Shown: in pieces, positions 1-10,348 of the stretch | Numbering within the stretch: position 1 is the first letter of the stretch | Layout: each line of letters starts with the position of its first letter | NCBI GenBank assembly: GCA_009829735.1 | Contig: CM020618.1 | Coordinates: 24,413,346 to 24,477,345 of the forward strand | Origin: Pyropia yezoensis | Lineage: Eukaryota; Rhodophyta; Bangiophyceae; Bangiales; Bangiaceae | Reading direction: 5' to 3' | Length of the DNA: 64,000 nucleotides | Made by a program: the position numbers and the translations under genes | The notes under the pieces: model-generated | The model's database searches: none | Told to the model about the DNA's origin: nothing | The model's input: the letters and a program-made list of their open reading frames with translations, nothing else

Positions 1-1
1 A

Positions 2-3000
2 TCATCTTCGGCGGCGGTGACGGTCGAGTCAACCACCACCCCCTTCCTTCCCGATGGGTGCATGCCGTTTGTTGGCCGCGACGCCGAGCTCTACACCCTC
101 TTTGTCGTCAATGCGCGCAACAACGTGCGGCTCACCCGGGACGACTGGTCCCTTGCCGACATGCGGCTGGCCGTGGCGGGCCAGGCGTTTGCGTCGGGCA
201 AGACCGCCCTCGGCCGCGCGTTTGTGTCAGAGCTTCGCAAGCCCGCCGTGCAGGCGCGGCTGCTCGAAATGGCCGCCGCGGACGCGGAAGCGGAAGCAGC
301 CGCAGGCGCGGCCACCGCCGGGGTCAGTGAGGCTGCGGGCCCGTCCGCGGCCGCGGCGCTCCCCTTTGCCGTCGACCCTGCCGACGCCGATGCCGGCGGT
401 CCGCCCGATGCGGGGGCGGCGGCGACCACGTCCGCCGCGGATGCGCGCAAGAGGCCGCTGGAGCTGTCAGCCGCCGCGGTGATTGCCGAGCTCCAGCACA
501 TGAGCACCGCCACCCCCGTGTACGTTGACTGCTCGCTGGCGCGGGGGGCTGAGACGCGCCACGGGTCAGACATGGCGGCTCTTCCGCTGCTGTTTGCGGG
601 TGCGCTCACCGACGCGGGCTTCCACGTGCCCGCCGACGGGGATGACCGGGCGGCAGGGACGGCCGCCTCGGGGGGGGGTGCGGGTGCAGGGGCGGGTACG
701 GTGGGGGCCCCCGCTGCGGGTGTCGCCGCCGCAGCTGCCCGGCGCGCGCCGGTCCCCTCCCCAGACCCTCCGACAGTTGCGTCGCTGCTGATGGACGCGG
801 TGCACCCACCGCCGCCGCAGCGCCCGTCCCGACGGCCGCTCTTCCTCCACGTGGACAATGTGGGGGACTTGTCCCCCCGCGCGGCGGCTGCGCTGCGGGA
901 CAATATCGGCGCGCTGTGGCATTGTCTGCACGTGGCGGCGGTGACGCTCGGGCGCTATCCGCCCGTTTACGTCTACCTCTCTGGCCGGGGGGCCCCCTTT
1001 CTCGACTCGGGCGCCCGGCGGTGCGGGTATGGCACCGTTGGGGTGGTGCTGGACATGCTCCGCCCCCCGCACATCCGCGCCATCCGGGCCTCGCTTACCC
1101 GCCGGGAGCGACTGGTGCTCCCCGGCCTTCGTGGGGGGGGGCGGGTGCTGGACCGGAAGCTCGTGGAGATGTGCGGTGGCAATGTGTATTTGCTGCTGCT
1201 GAGCTTGCGGTTCCTCCACCACGCCGCCGCCGACGGGTCCGTGTCGCTGAGCAGCGCGGCGGGGATTGACCGGGCGCTCGCGGCGGCGTGGGGTGTGTTT
1301 GAGACCATCCCAGAGGTGGTGGCGGAGCTGGCGCCCCGGGGGCTGGGCGGGGGGCGCGGCCGCAATGCGGGGCCTCCCCCGTTTGGAATTGGCGTCGGCG
1401 ATGGCTGGGAGGGCGGCGCCGGTGGCTATGATGGGGTTGCGTACGGCGACGTGGGCGCGGGCGCCCGCACCCCTGAGGAGCGCAGCGGGATTGGGCGGCT
1501 GCTGGACGTGTCGGCGTTTGGGGTGCCCGTCACGGGCGACGACCTCTTCTCGGTGGGCGGGCGCGGTGAGCGGCTGAGCCGGCTGGTGGCCACCCTGGAC
1601 CTGTCACTGCTTCCGGTGGAGGCGGCATCACCGCGGGGAGCGGGGGGTGGGGGGGGGGGGCGTCGCCGCGTCCGCGCAGTCGGGGCTGCCACGGACGGCC
1701 TGGGGGAGGGGGGGGCGACCGGCCGGGAGAGTGGCGAAACGGGGACGTCTGGCCGTGGGGACGCTGAGGTGGGCGCGTCGGTACCCGCCGCCGATGCGGA
1801 CGACGATGACGATGACGACGACTCGGATGACGAGGAGGAGGCTGCAGCGCCCTCCTCCCCGTCCTACCTCCTGTTCCTTCCCGGCTTTATGCGGCGGCAC
1901 CTGGTGGCGCGCCTGACCACCCCCCCCTCGCCCTCTGCTGGCGGGGGCCTGTCAGCAACGCCCGTCCTCCCGCCTCCCACGTTTGCACCCTTCCAGCCCG
2001 TTGGGGACACCCGCTTTTGGACCCGCACCGCCCTCATCGACCTGCTTATCCGGACGCTCATCACCATCTCCCGCGCGCCACCGACGGCCGCACCCCGCTC
2101 GTGGGCGCGGCTGCTGCCCACCCTCGAGGCGGTCCCCGGCCTCGGGCCCGCCGCGGCGACCCTCGACGCCCGCCGGCCGGTCGTGTACCTGCCGCCGGGG
2201 GAGGCAGCCCCGCCCGTGGGCACCCCCGGCCGTAACCGCCGGGCGTACGTGTCGTGCGATTCGGGGGCGACGCTCACGACGGGCGGGCTGGACCTGGAGG
2301 TCCGCCAGATGCGCACCGCCCGCGCCATGGACGTGCGCGACGCGATTGCGCGGGAGGCGGTGGGGCCGCCGCCGTCGCCGCCGCCGCCGCTGGGAGGGGA
2401 CCCTGCCGGTGGCAACGACGACGCGGCGGTGGCGGCGGCGCGGCGCAAAGTGCTGCTGCTGCTGCCGCTGTGGCACGGCCCGCAGGTTTCGTCGCTCCTT
2501 CGCTCCACTGACGGGGTGGTGCTGGAGGGGGGACCCGCTTCCGCGGCGGGCAGGGAGTACGCCATCACCACCGCCCACACGCTGGTTGTCCGGGACGTAG
2601 GCGGCGGGGACGATGACTGGGTGCCCTACACCCGCGGCTACGCCCGGCCAAGCAGCCGCCGGTCGCGGTCGAGGACGGCGGCGGCCGGCCGCGCCCGTCA
2701 TGGCCGCGCAGCCAACCGTGGAGGGGGGGACGCTGCCGCCGCGGCGCCGTCCACGCCTCCGCCCCGCCCGTCTGAGGCGTTTGCGGTGCTCACCGTCAGG
2801 GGCGGCCTGACGGTTGCGCTGGCGAGTGAGCGTGCCGTGTCGGCGCTGGCGGGGCCCCGGCTGCTGGCCCAGATCCGCGCCGCCGCCGGCGGGGGGATGG
2901 GCGGCGACGATGCCGCCGCCGCTTCCCCCGCCGGTGGGGGCGACGCGGACGCTGCTGCCGCCGCCGCGGCTGCCGACCCAACGGCATCGTCGACGAGCGG

Positions 3001-3262
3001 TGGCTCCTCGACGGCGGCCGCGCCGTCCGCGGCGGCGGCGGTGGCCGCCGCCACATCAACGACGACGGCGGCGGCCGCGGCGGCCGCGTCGGCGGCGACG
3101 TCGGCGGGCGGCGGCGGGGGGGCGACGATGGAGACGCTGCTTGAGTTTTACCTGGCCGTCCATGTGGGCGCCACGGGCATGGGCGAGGCCGAGCTGGCGC
3201 GCTTGAAGATGGACGCGGTGCTGGGCGCTCTTCACCGGCGCAACGGAAACGGGCTCTTGTGA
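2..3262 (+). CDS. Large P-loop NTPase (STAND/AAA-like), 5' partial
   Basis: The frame is open to the left edge, so the start may lie outside the window. The first internal ATG is at 62, just before a FVGRDAEL-type entry that often opens STAND/ORC-like NTPase modules. Numbering from the GTG at 17: a degenerate Walker A ends in GKT at residues 61-63 (Gln replaces the first Gly); a Walker B-like strand with Asp280 (LFLHVDNVGDL) follows a 110-residue Ala/Gly-rich insert; a helical lid with CGGNVYLLLL lies near 386-396. An acidic run of Asp (about 595-610) and long Ala/Gly/Ser runs near 970-1050 are low complexity. No C-terminal effector domain is recognisable. It probably couples nucleotide binding to a regulatory or effector role, as in Crinkler/RHS-type or NLR-like NTPases. 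That is inference from architecture only. Confidence 0.6.
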   Translation, partial: SSSAAVTVESTTTPFLPDGCMPFVGRDAELYTLFVVNARNNVRLTRDDWSLADMRLAVAGQAFASGKTALGRAFVSELRKPAVQARLLEMAAADAEAEAAAGAATAGVSEAAGPSAAAALPFAVDPADADAGGPPDAGAAATTSAADARKRPLELSAAAVIAELQHMSTATPVYVDCSLARGAETRHGSDMAALPLLFAGALTDAGFHVPADGDDRAAGTAASGGGAGAGAGTVGAPAAGVAAAAARRAPVPSPDPPTVASLLMDAVHPPPPQRPSRRPLFLHVDNVGDLSPRAAAALRDNIGALWHCLHVAAVTLGRYPPVYVYLSGRGAPFLDSGARRCGYGTVGVVLDMLRPPHIRAIRASLTRRERLVLPGLRGGGRVLDRKLVEMCGGNVYLLLLSLRFLHHAAADGSVSLSSAAGIDRALAAAWGVFETIPEVVAELAPRGLGGGRGRNAGPPPFGIGVGDGWEGGAGGYDGVAYGDVGAGARTPEERSGIGRLLDVSAFGVPVTGDDLFSVGGRGERLSRLVATLDLSLLPVEAASPRGAGGGGGGRRRVRAVGAATDGLGEGGATGRESGETGTSGRGDAEVGASVPAADADDDDDDDDSDDEEEAAAPSSPSYLLFLPGFMRRHLVARLTTPPSPSAGGGLSATPVLPPPTFAPFQPVGDTRFWTRTALIDLLIRTLITISRAPPTAAPRSWARLLPTLEAVPGLGPAAATLDARRPVVYLPPGEAAPPVGTPGRNRRAYVSCDSGATLTTGGLDLEVRQMRTARAMDVRDAIAREAVGPPPSPPPPLGGDPAGGNDDAAVAAARRKVLLLLPLWHGPQVSSLLRSTDGVVLEGGPASAAGREYAITTAHTLVVRDVGGGDDDWVPYTRGYARPSSRRSRSRTAAAGRARHGRAANRGGGDAAAAAPSTPPPRPSEAFAVLTVRGGLTVALASERAVSALAGPRLLAQIRAAAGGGMGGDDAAAASPAGGGDADAAAAAAAADPTASSTSGGSSTAAAPSAAAAVAAATSTTTAAAAAAASAATSAGGGGGATMETLLEFYLAVHVGATGMGEAELARLKMDAVLGALHRRNGNGLL

Positions 3263-4061
3263 GGCGAGGAGGGGGGGGAGGGGTGATGGCGGGGGGCGAC
3301 AGCGTCAGCGTGTGTGTTCCCACGGGTTGTGCAGCGCACTGGTGCGTGTTTTGGGATCACAGGAGTGAGAGGGGACGGGAAGGATCCCTGCCGCCGTCGC
3401 CACCTTGCCCCTCTCGTGGTCGCGTGGGTAGCCAGTGGCGCGTCACCCGGAGTGGCGGCCGGGGCCGCACCCCCGGTTGTTTAAACATTTTGTTCTTCCG
3501 TTCTTCCCAGACGTAGCGGCGGCAGCCGTGACACCGTGGCGAACCCTGCCGAGCGCACGCACCCTGCGACCCCGTGCGGTGAAGCCTTCGTGAGTGCCTA
3601 GACCGGATGGAGGCATGCGGCGTCGGCACGCGTGATGCTTCGCAGGGGCGCCCGCCCCTCCCATCCGCCCCGTGACCCCGGACATCCCCGACGGGCACGG
3701 GGCTAGGACAAAAGAGCACACCTGTTTTCTCTCTGAACGCACCCACGAAGCCCCAAATCCGTCCCCCCTCAACTAAGTTCACGGCACCACCCCACCTACC
3801 ATATAGGCCCCCCGACCAGTTCTCCCATGGACGGTGGTGCAAACGGCGCAGCAGGCCAGAGTCCACCAGCGCACGCACCGCCACCGGCAGGCCATCCCAA
3901 GGTCCACACAGTCGCGTCCCTCTCGCCAGTCCCGCCCCTCCACCACCCCCACCCACGGCCCCACGACGCACAAGCTGCCAGCCGACAATCCACCAGGGCA
4001 CAAATCGCAGCCCGCAGTCCATCGCGCGGTCCGCTTGGTAGCACCCGGCCCACCAGTTCCT

Positions 4062-4092
<31 letters not shown>

Positions 4093-4114
4093 AAACGAGA
4101 CCCCAGCTGCAAGC
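3263..4114. other. Convergent intergenic region with a 29-nt poly-C tract
   Basis: This lies between the 3' ends of the NTPase gene and SURF4. I see no gene. An uninterrupted C run occupies 4062-4090, immediately downstream of the SURF4 stop codon on the minus strand, where it would read as poly-G in the 3' UTR. Confidence 0.6.
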
Positions 4115-5405
4115 CTAGAACCGTTTCCTGCGCATCCGCTCGTCCACCGACAGCTCCCCCGGCCCATTCACGACGAGCATCAGCAGACCACCCATGATGG
4201 AAATCGTCTGCACCCACTCGTACCGCAATACGTCCTTCATGTACGAGTCGCCTAGCGACCAAAACGCGCTGTTGAGCACGTTGTGCACCAGGTAGAGCAC
4301 CAGCAGCAGCGTGCCGCTGATGGTCATGTACCAGCCAACAGCGACGGCCAGCACTACGGGGGCGGTCAGGACGCAGCCGACCCAGCCCATGGTCGTTAGG
4401 AACTCCATCGCCAGAAGAACGAGCAGGACGCGGCTGGCCAGCTTGAGGTACGACTGCATCGTGACGCTGTTGCCTGGGTCAGGCACGCCTGGGAGGGCCG
4501 TGCGGCCCTCCTCAATGCGAGACTGGGCCAGGAAGAGCAACAGCGCGCCCGCAAGACACAGGTTGCGGACGAGGAAGCCGAGGTTCCCAGACCCAATCGG
4601 CGAGTGCCGCCCGTACACCACCTGCTGGTAGGAGACGCAGCCGAGCAACAGGTACGAGCCAAGCGCCTCGTACTTGCCGCCAAACGCGTGCTTCTGCGCA
4701 ATCAGCAATCCGCTTCCAGCAAAGGAGAGGAGGACGGTAGCGACAAGCAGGATACCGGCCAGCCACTCGGGCAACTTGTATTCGTAGTGCAAAAAGTCAA
4801 TCTGCAATCCGCGCCGCGCAGGGCAAACAAGACAGTGGGCAGGCGAGGGGGGTGACAGAAGTGGCCACGTCAACGTGGTATCCACGACAAACAGAAGACG
4901 AGAGCGGGTTGGCAGGCAAAGACGCGAGTCGAGACGGCACCAAGGAACAGCGCTCAGAAGACGGCGTCAGTACCAATCAATGGTGATTACAATCCCTCAC
5001 GTCGACACAGACTGCAGCGACCGCCACGCACCCACTCCATTCAGCCATCAGCCCCCCCCCCGCAGAAACCCACCGCAGTCACCCAGAGAAGACGTTTCCA
5101 ATATCACCGCCTTCTACCTCACCCCAACGCCCCCATCATCCACCCCCCTCCTCCACCTCATTCTCTGCAACGGCGAGCGGCAACGAGGGCTAACACGCTG
5201 CATGGTCAGAGCCGCACTGTTCCTTCCCTCCCCCCCCGCGTACCTGGTGGGGCATCTCGGTCAGGACGCGGACGCCATCCTCCACAAACGTGGCGACAAA
5301 CAGGCCTCGTGTAATGTAGGGCGCGTACGGGGCCACCTGCTTAGTAAAGCGCTTGGTCACCCGCAAGGCCTGGCGCGCCGACTCCTGCACCTGCTCCATC
5401 CCCAC
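4115..5405 (-). CDS. SURF4: SURF4/Erv29-family ER cargo receptor, two exons
   Basis: Exon 1 is 5405-5244 (54 codons) and exon 2 is 4801-4115. The intron 5243-4802 has a GTACGC donor and TGCAG acceptor, phase 0, giving 282 residues, close to the roughly 270 usual for the family. Exon 1 carries the family N-terminus (LRVTKRF, then FVATFVEDGVR). Exon 2 carries the multi-span membrane body, with NLCLAGALLLFLAQSR and the conserved end IMGGLLMLVVNGPGELSVDE. The C-terminus is basic (RRKRF), where relatives carry a dilysine-type retrieval signal. SURF4/Erv29 proteins load soluble secretory cargo into COPII vesicles at the ER. The start is the first ATG in frame; an alternative Met lies two codons later. 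This is the best-supported host gene here. Confidence 0.92.
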
Positions 5406-6745
5406 AAGCCTCCGACAGGGACAGCTGGACCGACCCAGACACGATGGATGCAGCGGTCACGGCTAGTTGCTGCAGCCGACTGGCTCTCAACAGGCACCGC
5501 CGGGACGCAGCAAAAGCAGACGCACCGTCAGCACCTAGATGCGGAGCAGAAAGGGGGGGGGGGTGTGGGGAGATAAGAGATAAATGGGTAGCGAGGGCGG
5601 GACTGGACACACCAAGAACGGCAAGCGGGAGCGGGGGAAGAGGGGGGAAGGAGGGAGATGGTGGAGGCGAGGGTAGTGATGCGCGGCGCGGGCCAACGTC
5701 AGCAGCCAGTCGAGTCGCGCGGGGGGACTGGGTGATGCGCCGCGCGGGGAGGGGGGGGTGGAGCGCGTGGCCGGTCGACCAGGCAGCAGCGCGTTGGGGG
5801 GCGGGGCGGGGTGGCAGGGGCGTGTCGGGACACACGCGCACGCACGGCCGCCGCCGGCGCGTCAGTGGTGGGGAGTGTACCCAAGCAATCGGCAGAAGAT
5901 AACCCACTGACGACGCGGCGCCGGCAGGCGACACGCGGGGGCGCGCCCACAACAACGGCCTTTCACAGCAGCCGCGCCGGCACTACCGCCCGCTCTCCCC
6001 CCCCTCCTCCCTCCCGCTCTCTCCCTCCCGCTCTCTCCCTCTCCTCCCAGCAGCCCTCCTGCCGCCGCCCTCTCTGCTCCGCAACAACGGACCTCCAAGC
6101 AGCGACGAAAGCGCCCCCCACCCCCCCCCACCCCTCTCACCGTGCGACGGAAGCTCCAACACACAATGGGCTGGCGACGCGGAGGACGGGCGCGGTGGGA
6201 GGGGATAAAACACAGGCGGGGTACGACGGAATACGACGTGGTGGGAGGGGGGGGGGGGGGGGGGGGGGGCGGGGAGCCGATGGAACGCGGTGACACGGCC
6301 CGCGGTGGCGGCGCGTCGGGCCGTCGCCCAGCGGCGCACCGCCGCTTCCTCTCCCCCACGCGGCAGGCGCTCTCATGGTGGAGAGGGGCGCCCGCTGGTT
6401 GGTCGCCAGGGTGAGCTTGGGGATTGAATGGGCCGGGGGGGGGGCCGGCCCCCGGCCGCGGGGGGACCAAAAGGTGGAGCGCCACCAACGTAGCTAGGTG
6501 GCCAACTGTCAGCATCGCCCGCTCAGTCCGAGGCCGCGCGTCAACTCTTTCAAATGGAATCACACCCAATACACATGGACAGGTGTGGTCCAAGAGAGCA
6601 TTCTGCTGCACTTTGAGAAAAATTTGTGTGGGTACTGTACTGAGGCCACAAGAATGCAGCCCTGTTGACGACCTTCCCGCCAACCCGTTTTGCAGTCGCA
6701 TCCATGGCCCGCCCCCGCCAGGAGCTCGAGCGGCGGCGGCCGCGC
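5406..6745. other. Intergenic region, GC-rich, with a poly-G tract
   Basis: It lies between the SURF4 start and the stop codon of the malectin-domain gene, both on the minus strand. It would contain the SURF4 promoter and the downstream gene's 3' UTR. A 23-nt G run occupies 6247-6269. The open frames here are Pro/Arg-rich by-products of composition and show no domain. Confidence 0.5.
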
Positions 6746-9700
6746 TCACACCCGCATGTAGCGGTACTCGCCGCCGTATGAGAGCGCGGTTCCCTCTGGC
6801 GTCGTCACCACCACATCCACCATCACCCCTCTCGGCCCCGCTGGCGCAGTGCACGTCAGCGCATTCCCATCTTGCGCAACAGCTCGCAACCGCGTGCATC
6901 GCCGGCCGCCAACAGTCACTGCAGCCCGCCATCCGCCTAGCCGATGGCCCGTTATCCGCAGGGTGGTCCCGCCCGCGGCGCGGCCCCGCCGCGGCACCAC
7001 CCCGATGAGCGTCGGCGTCGTCGGCGCCGCATACGTTGGCCGCAGGACGGTTACGGTGTTGGCCCGCGGGTCGGCCATGACCACCCCCCCCGCAGGGTCT
7101 TCAAAGATGGCCAGCCCCGAGCGACCAAACAGGACGCGCACCCCTCCTGTCAGCGGTGTTGGTGCGCCCGGCTCGGATGGCCGCGCGCGGTAGAGGAGGC
7201 CGCTGCTCTGTCCAGCAAACTTGGACAGCAGCAGCTCCCCACGGAGGGCGCCAGCAAACGTCGCCGCCGAGTACTCGAGCACCCCATTCGTCGACGACTG
7301 AACGGCAGCGAGGCCGGCGGTGGCGCCCGCGCGCGCGACGCGGGGGCCCATGGGCGCCACGTAGACGCACTGGCGGGGGTCCCCGCGGCCGCGCGCACGG
7401 TTGGGCGACCCGTAGTAGGCCCCTGGCATGATGCGGAGGAGGGCGTCGCCGGTGTGAGGGTGGACGCCCTTAGACGTACATGACGTAGAGGAGGGGCCGT
7501 AGCCCCCGTTGGGCCCATTATCCACCGCGTACATGGCCGAGCGCGAAGTGTAGGCGAGAGCAAACGCGTTGCGTACGCCCGTCGCGTAGACGGATACGTC
7601 CCCGCTGGCGACCGACGCCCGGTCGGGCTCGTTCTCGTTCCGGTACGTCACCTGGCCGTCAAAGCCTGGCGCGTGGACGTTGGCGACCAGCACAGCCCCT
7701 GACAGGGGCGAGTCGGGCACCCCCCCGACGAGATCCCGGGCCGCCTTGGTCTCCCCCCGCACCGCCACCCCCGCGTTGGTGCTGCCCCCCACCGACACGT
7801 ACAGCCGGCCGTCATCGTCCCACGCGTGCCCATTAACACCGTGGTCGTGGTTGCTCACCGGTAGGCCCGACAGAATGCGCCGGTTGTACCGGAAGCACCC
7901 ACGCCCGTCGGGCTTGTACAGGTCCACTCGGCCGTTACGCCAGCCATGCTCGTACGGCAGCACCCGGCGATCGAGCCAGAACAGAACGCTCGTCGACACG
8001 TACAGTCGGTCCGCCTTGTTGTCCGACGGTGGGAAGGAGAGGCCGAGGATGGAGCGGCTGCCCGGGAGGGCCGCAGTGGCGCAGGCCTTGGTCACCACCC
8101 CGCGCTCCTCATCGACGGTCAGCACGTGGAGGACGCCGCTCTGGGTGCCAAAGTAGTATCGTCCGTCGGGGCCACGTATGGCGCTGGTAACCCCCTGACC
8201 CAGCGAGTAGGGTTTGCCGCCGGGTGTCCGCAGTACCGACGGCTCAAACCTAACCGGTGGCGCCCCCCCAACGACATAGTCAAATGACAAGGCGTTGGAG
8301 GCGCCGACCCCGTTGACAACCCGCAGCGCTACGCTCGCCGGCCCTGTGTTGGTGCCCCGTGGGGGCACCAGCACCACCACTTCGGAGCCGTCAGTGGCGG
8401 TGCGCATGATGTTGTCCGCCTCCACGGTGCCAAACATAACGCGCAGGTCGTTGAGGAGGCCCGAGCCGCGGAGGGTCAGGCGGTCGCCCCCTGCCGCCGC
8501 CCCCGACCGGCGGCTCGCCGACGACAGCACGGGCAGCACGGCGGCGGTGTCGTAGCCGAGCTCATCCGCCGTCAACGGGTACGAATTGACCTCCCCCGGC
8601 CGCAGCGCCATGACCACCAGAGTCGCCGACCGGCGGCGCTGCCAGTAGAGCACCTGCAGGGGTGTGGACGAGCCCGCCGTGAGGTAAACCCCCCGCGTGT
8701 AGCTGGTCGTCACCGAGGCAGCCGCCTGCCGCACATTGATTAGCACCTTGCCGCCGAGCATCACCCGCACGGGGCCGTCGTGGACAACCAGGAGGGTGTG
8801 GGTACCGGTGCGACTGGGTCGGAGCTCCCCAACCAGCCGCGCGCCCCAGCCGCCCACCGCCACCGCGGCCGCCGACGCGAAGCCGCCGCCCGGAAAGTCG
8901 GCGGCCTTCCAAAACGCAATTCGCGGCACCGCCGTGCCCAGAGTCGGCTTGGGCGCCCCCGCCCCGCCAGTGACCTGCCGCAGGTTTGCAAGCCCGCCGC
9001 CGCTCTTCTGACTACGCCTCCGGGAAGGAGGCATCAGGTCTGCGAGCGTCGCTCCTGGCCGGCCCGGGTAGGCGTAAAAATAGGCGCCCGGCGTGAAGGC
9101 CGTCCGCACCGTCACGGTCGTCAGCGCCGACGCTACGTCCCCCGTGTTGTCCGTGACGGTGAGGCGGAGCCGGGTGGCGCCGAGTGGAAACACCCGCGTC
9201 TGGCGCGGCGCCCACCCCACTGTCTCGCCCGTTTCCTCAATGGTCCACCGGTAGCGCACAATCAGGCCCGACACGGCCGGGGGGCCCGCGTCAAAGTAGT
9301 GAGAATGGGAGAGGATACCGTCAAGTGTCACCGCGGCGGCACCGCTCTTGGTAAAGTCTGTCGCGACGTACGGGCCGCCGGGGACGGCGTGCGCCCGGTG
9401 GTCTGCGCCGCTGTCAAAAGCAGAGCTATTGTTCCAACGCCTGGCGGGGGTGGGCTGTGTCGCTGGAACCGCCGGCTTTGGGGTCCTCGGCTGGGGCGAC
9501 GGTGTGGGCGCCCCCCGCTTGGCAGACGTCCGCAATACGACGCCACTCAACATCGGCTGCTGCACCAGCCCGTCAATGGTGACGAGCACCCCGCCCCCTG
9601 CGTTCCCTCCCCGCTTGACGCGGATACGCCGAAACGTGCGCACGAGCGACGCGTTGGCCCCCCCTGCGGCGGCGACCACGTCCAAGTGCGAAATCCTCCC

Positions 9701-10348
9701 CTGCGCCACCTCCCCGCCCAGCTCCCCCACCGCCACCCGCAGCACCCGCTCGCCCACTGCCGCAAACCACACCTCTGCCCACAGCAGCGTCACGTCGTAG
9801 GTGCCCGCGGGGACGGGGAAGGCAAGCGCCAGCCGGCCCCCCGGTGCCAGCCGGTGCGACAGGTAGACGGGTGTCCAGCCGCGGCCCCGCGCAATGGGCC
9901 TCGGGGGTGCAACGTAAGTGATCCCCGCTGTGCCCGTGTCGGCGTCGCCGGCAAAGAGGCCTGTCGCGGGGCCGCCAGCGTTCCACCGAAAGAGAGGGCG
10001 GCGACTTGTGGTGGCGCGTAGCACCGACCGGAGAAAGAGGGCGGCACCGTCAGTGGCAATGCAAGGGGTAGTGGGCGCCGACGCGGCGGTGTCGACAGCA
10101 GCGGCAGCGGTGGTGGTGGCGGTGGGGGCGGCGGCGGCAGCGGCGGTCGCGGCAACGGCCGCAGTGGTGACCACGGCTGCAGCTACGGCGGCCATCGCCG
10201 TCGCGACGGTGGTGTAGCGCCAGCGGTCAGCCGTCGTGGGTGGTGAACCCCGCCATGGGCGACGTCGGCAAGCACCATGAGCGGTGGAGCAGGGGAGTGC
10301 AGCGGCCACCCCCAGCCGCCGCCGCCCGCGGTGGGTGCTCCTATCCAT
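6746..10348 (-). CDS. Secreted malectin-PKD-PA14-IPT-beta-propeller-IPT protein
   Basis: A single uninterrupted 1200-residue frame from an ATG. In order: a basic N-terminus followed by a hydrophobic Ala/Val stretch (about 47-75), likely a signal peptide or anchor, with a possible internal start at Met52; a malectin-like carbohydrate-binding domain (about 95-273); a PKD-like beta-sandwich (about 320-417); a PA14-like domain (about 485-590); an IPT/TIG domain (about 605-692); a glucose/sorbosone-dehydrogenase-like six-blade propeller (about 710-1100, with HDHGVNGHAWDDDGRLYVSV and GVRNAFALAY); and a second IPT/TIG domain ending at the C-terminus (about 1112-1197). Domain content points to an extracellular or cell-wall protein that binds sugars. 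Enzymatic activity of the propeller is unproven. The frame stays open across 3.6 kb of high-GC DNA with coherent domains, so it is a real gene. Confidence 0.85.
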   Translation of the reverse strand: MDRSTHRGRRRLGVAAALPCSTAHGACRRRPWRGSPPTTADRWRYTTVATAMAAVAAAVVTTAAVAATAAAAAAPTATTTAAAAVDTAASAPTTPCIATDGAALFLRSVLRATTSRRPLFRWNAGGPATGLFAGDADTGTAGITYVAPPRPIARGRGWTPVYLSHRLAPGGRLALAFPVPAGTYDVTLLWAEVWFAAVGERVLRVAVGELGGEVAQGRISHLDVVAAAGGANASLVRTFRRIRVKRGGNAGGGVLVTIDGLVQQPMLSGVVLRTSAKRGAPTPSPQPRTPKPAVPATQPTPARRWNNSSAFDSGADHRAHAVPGGPYVATDFTKSGAAAVTLDGILSHSHYFDAGPPAVSGLIVRYRWTIEETGETVGWAPRQTRVFPLGATRLRLTVTDNTGDVASALTTVTVRTAFTPGAYFYAYPGRPGATLADLMPPSRRRSQKSGGGLANLRQVTGGAGAPKPTLGTAVPRIAFWKAADFPGGGFASAAAVAVGGWGARLVGELRPSRTGTHTLLVVHDGPVRVMLGGKVLINVRQAAASVTTSYTRGVYLTAGSSTPLQVLYWQRRRSATLVVMALRPGEVNSYPLTADELGYDTAAVLPVLSSASRRSGAAAGGDRLTLRGSGLLNDLRVMFGTVEADNIMRTATDGSEVVVLVPPRGTNTGPASVALRVVNGVGASNALSFDYVVGGAPPVRFEPSVLRTPGGKPYSLGQGVTSAIRGPDGRYYFGTQSGVLHVLTVDEERGVVTKACATAALPGSRSILGLSFPPSDNKADRLYVSTSVLFWLDRRVLPYEHGWRNGRVDLYKPDGRGCFRYNRRILSGLPVSNHDHGVNGHAWDDDGRLYVSVGGSTNAGVAVRGETKAARDLVGGVPDSPLSGAVLVANVHAPGFDGQVTYRNENEPDRASVASGDVSVYATGVRNAFALAYTSRSAMYAVDNGPNGGYGPSSTSCTSKGVHPHTGDALLRIMPGAYYGSPNRARGRGDPRQCVYVAPMGPRVARAGATAGLAAVQSSTNGVLEYSAATFAGALRGELLLSKFAGQSSGLLYRARPSEPGAPTPLTGGVRVLFGRSGLAIFEDPAGGVVMADPRANTVTVLRPTYAAPTTPTLIGVVPRRGRAAGGTTLRITGHRLGGWRAAVTVGGRRCTRLRAVAQDGNALTCTAPAGPRGVMVDVVVTTPEGTALSYGGEYRYMRV

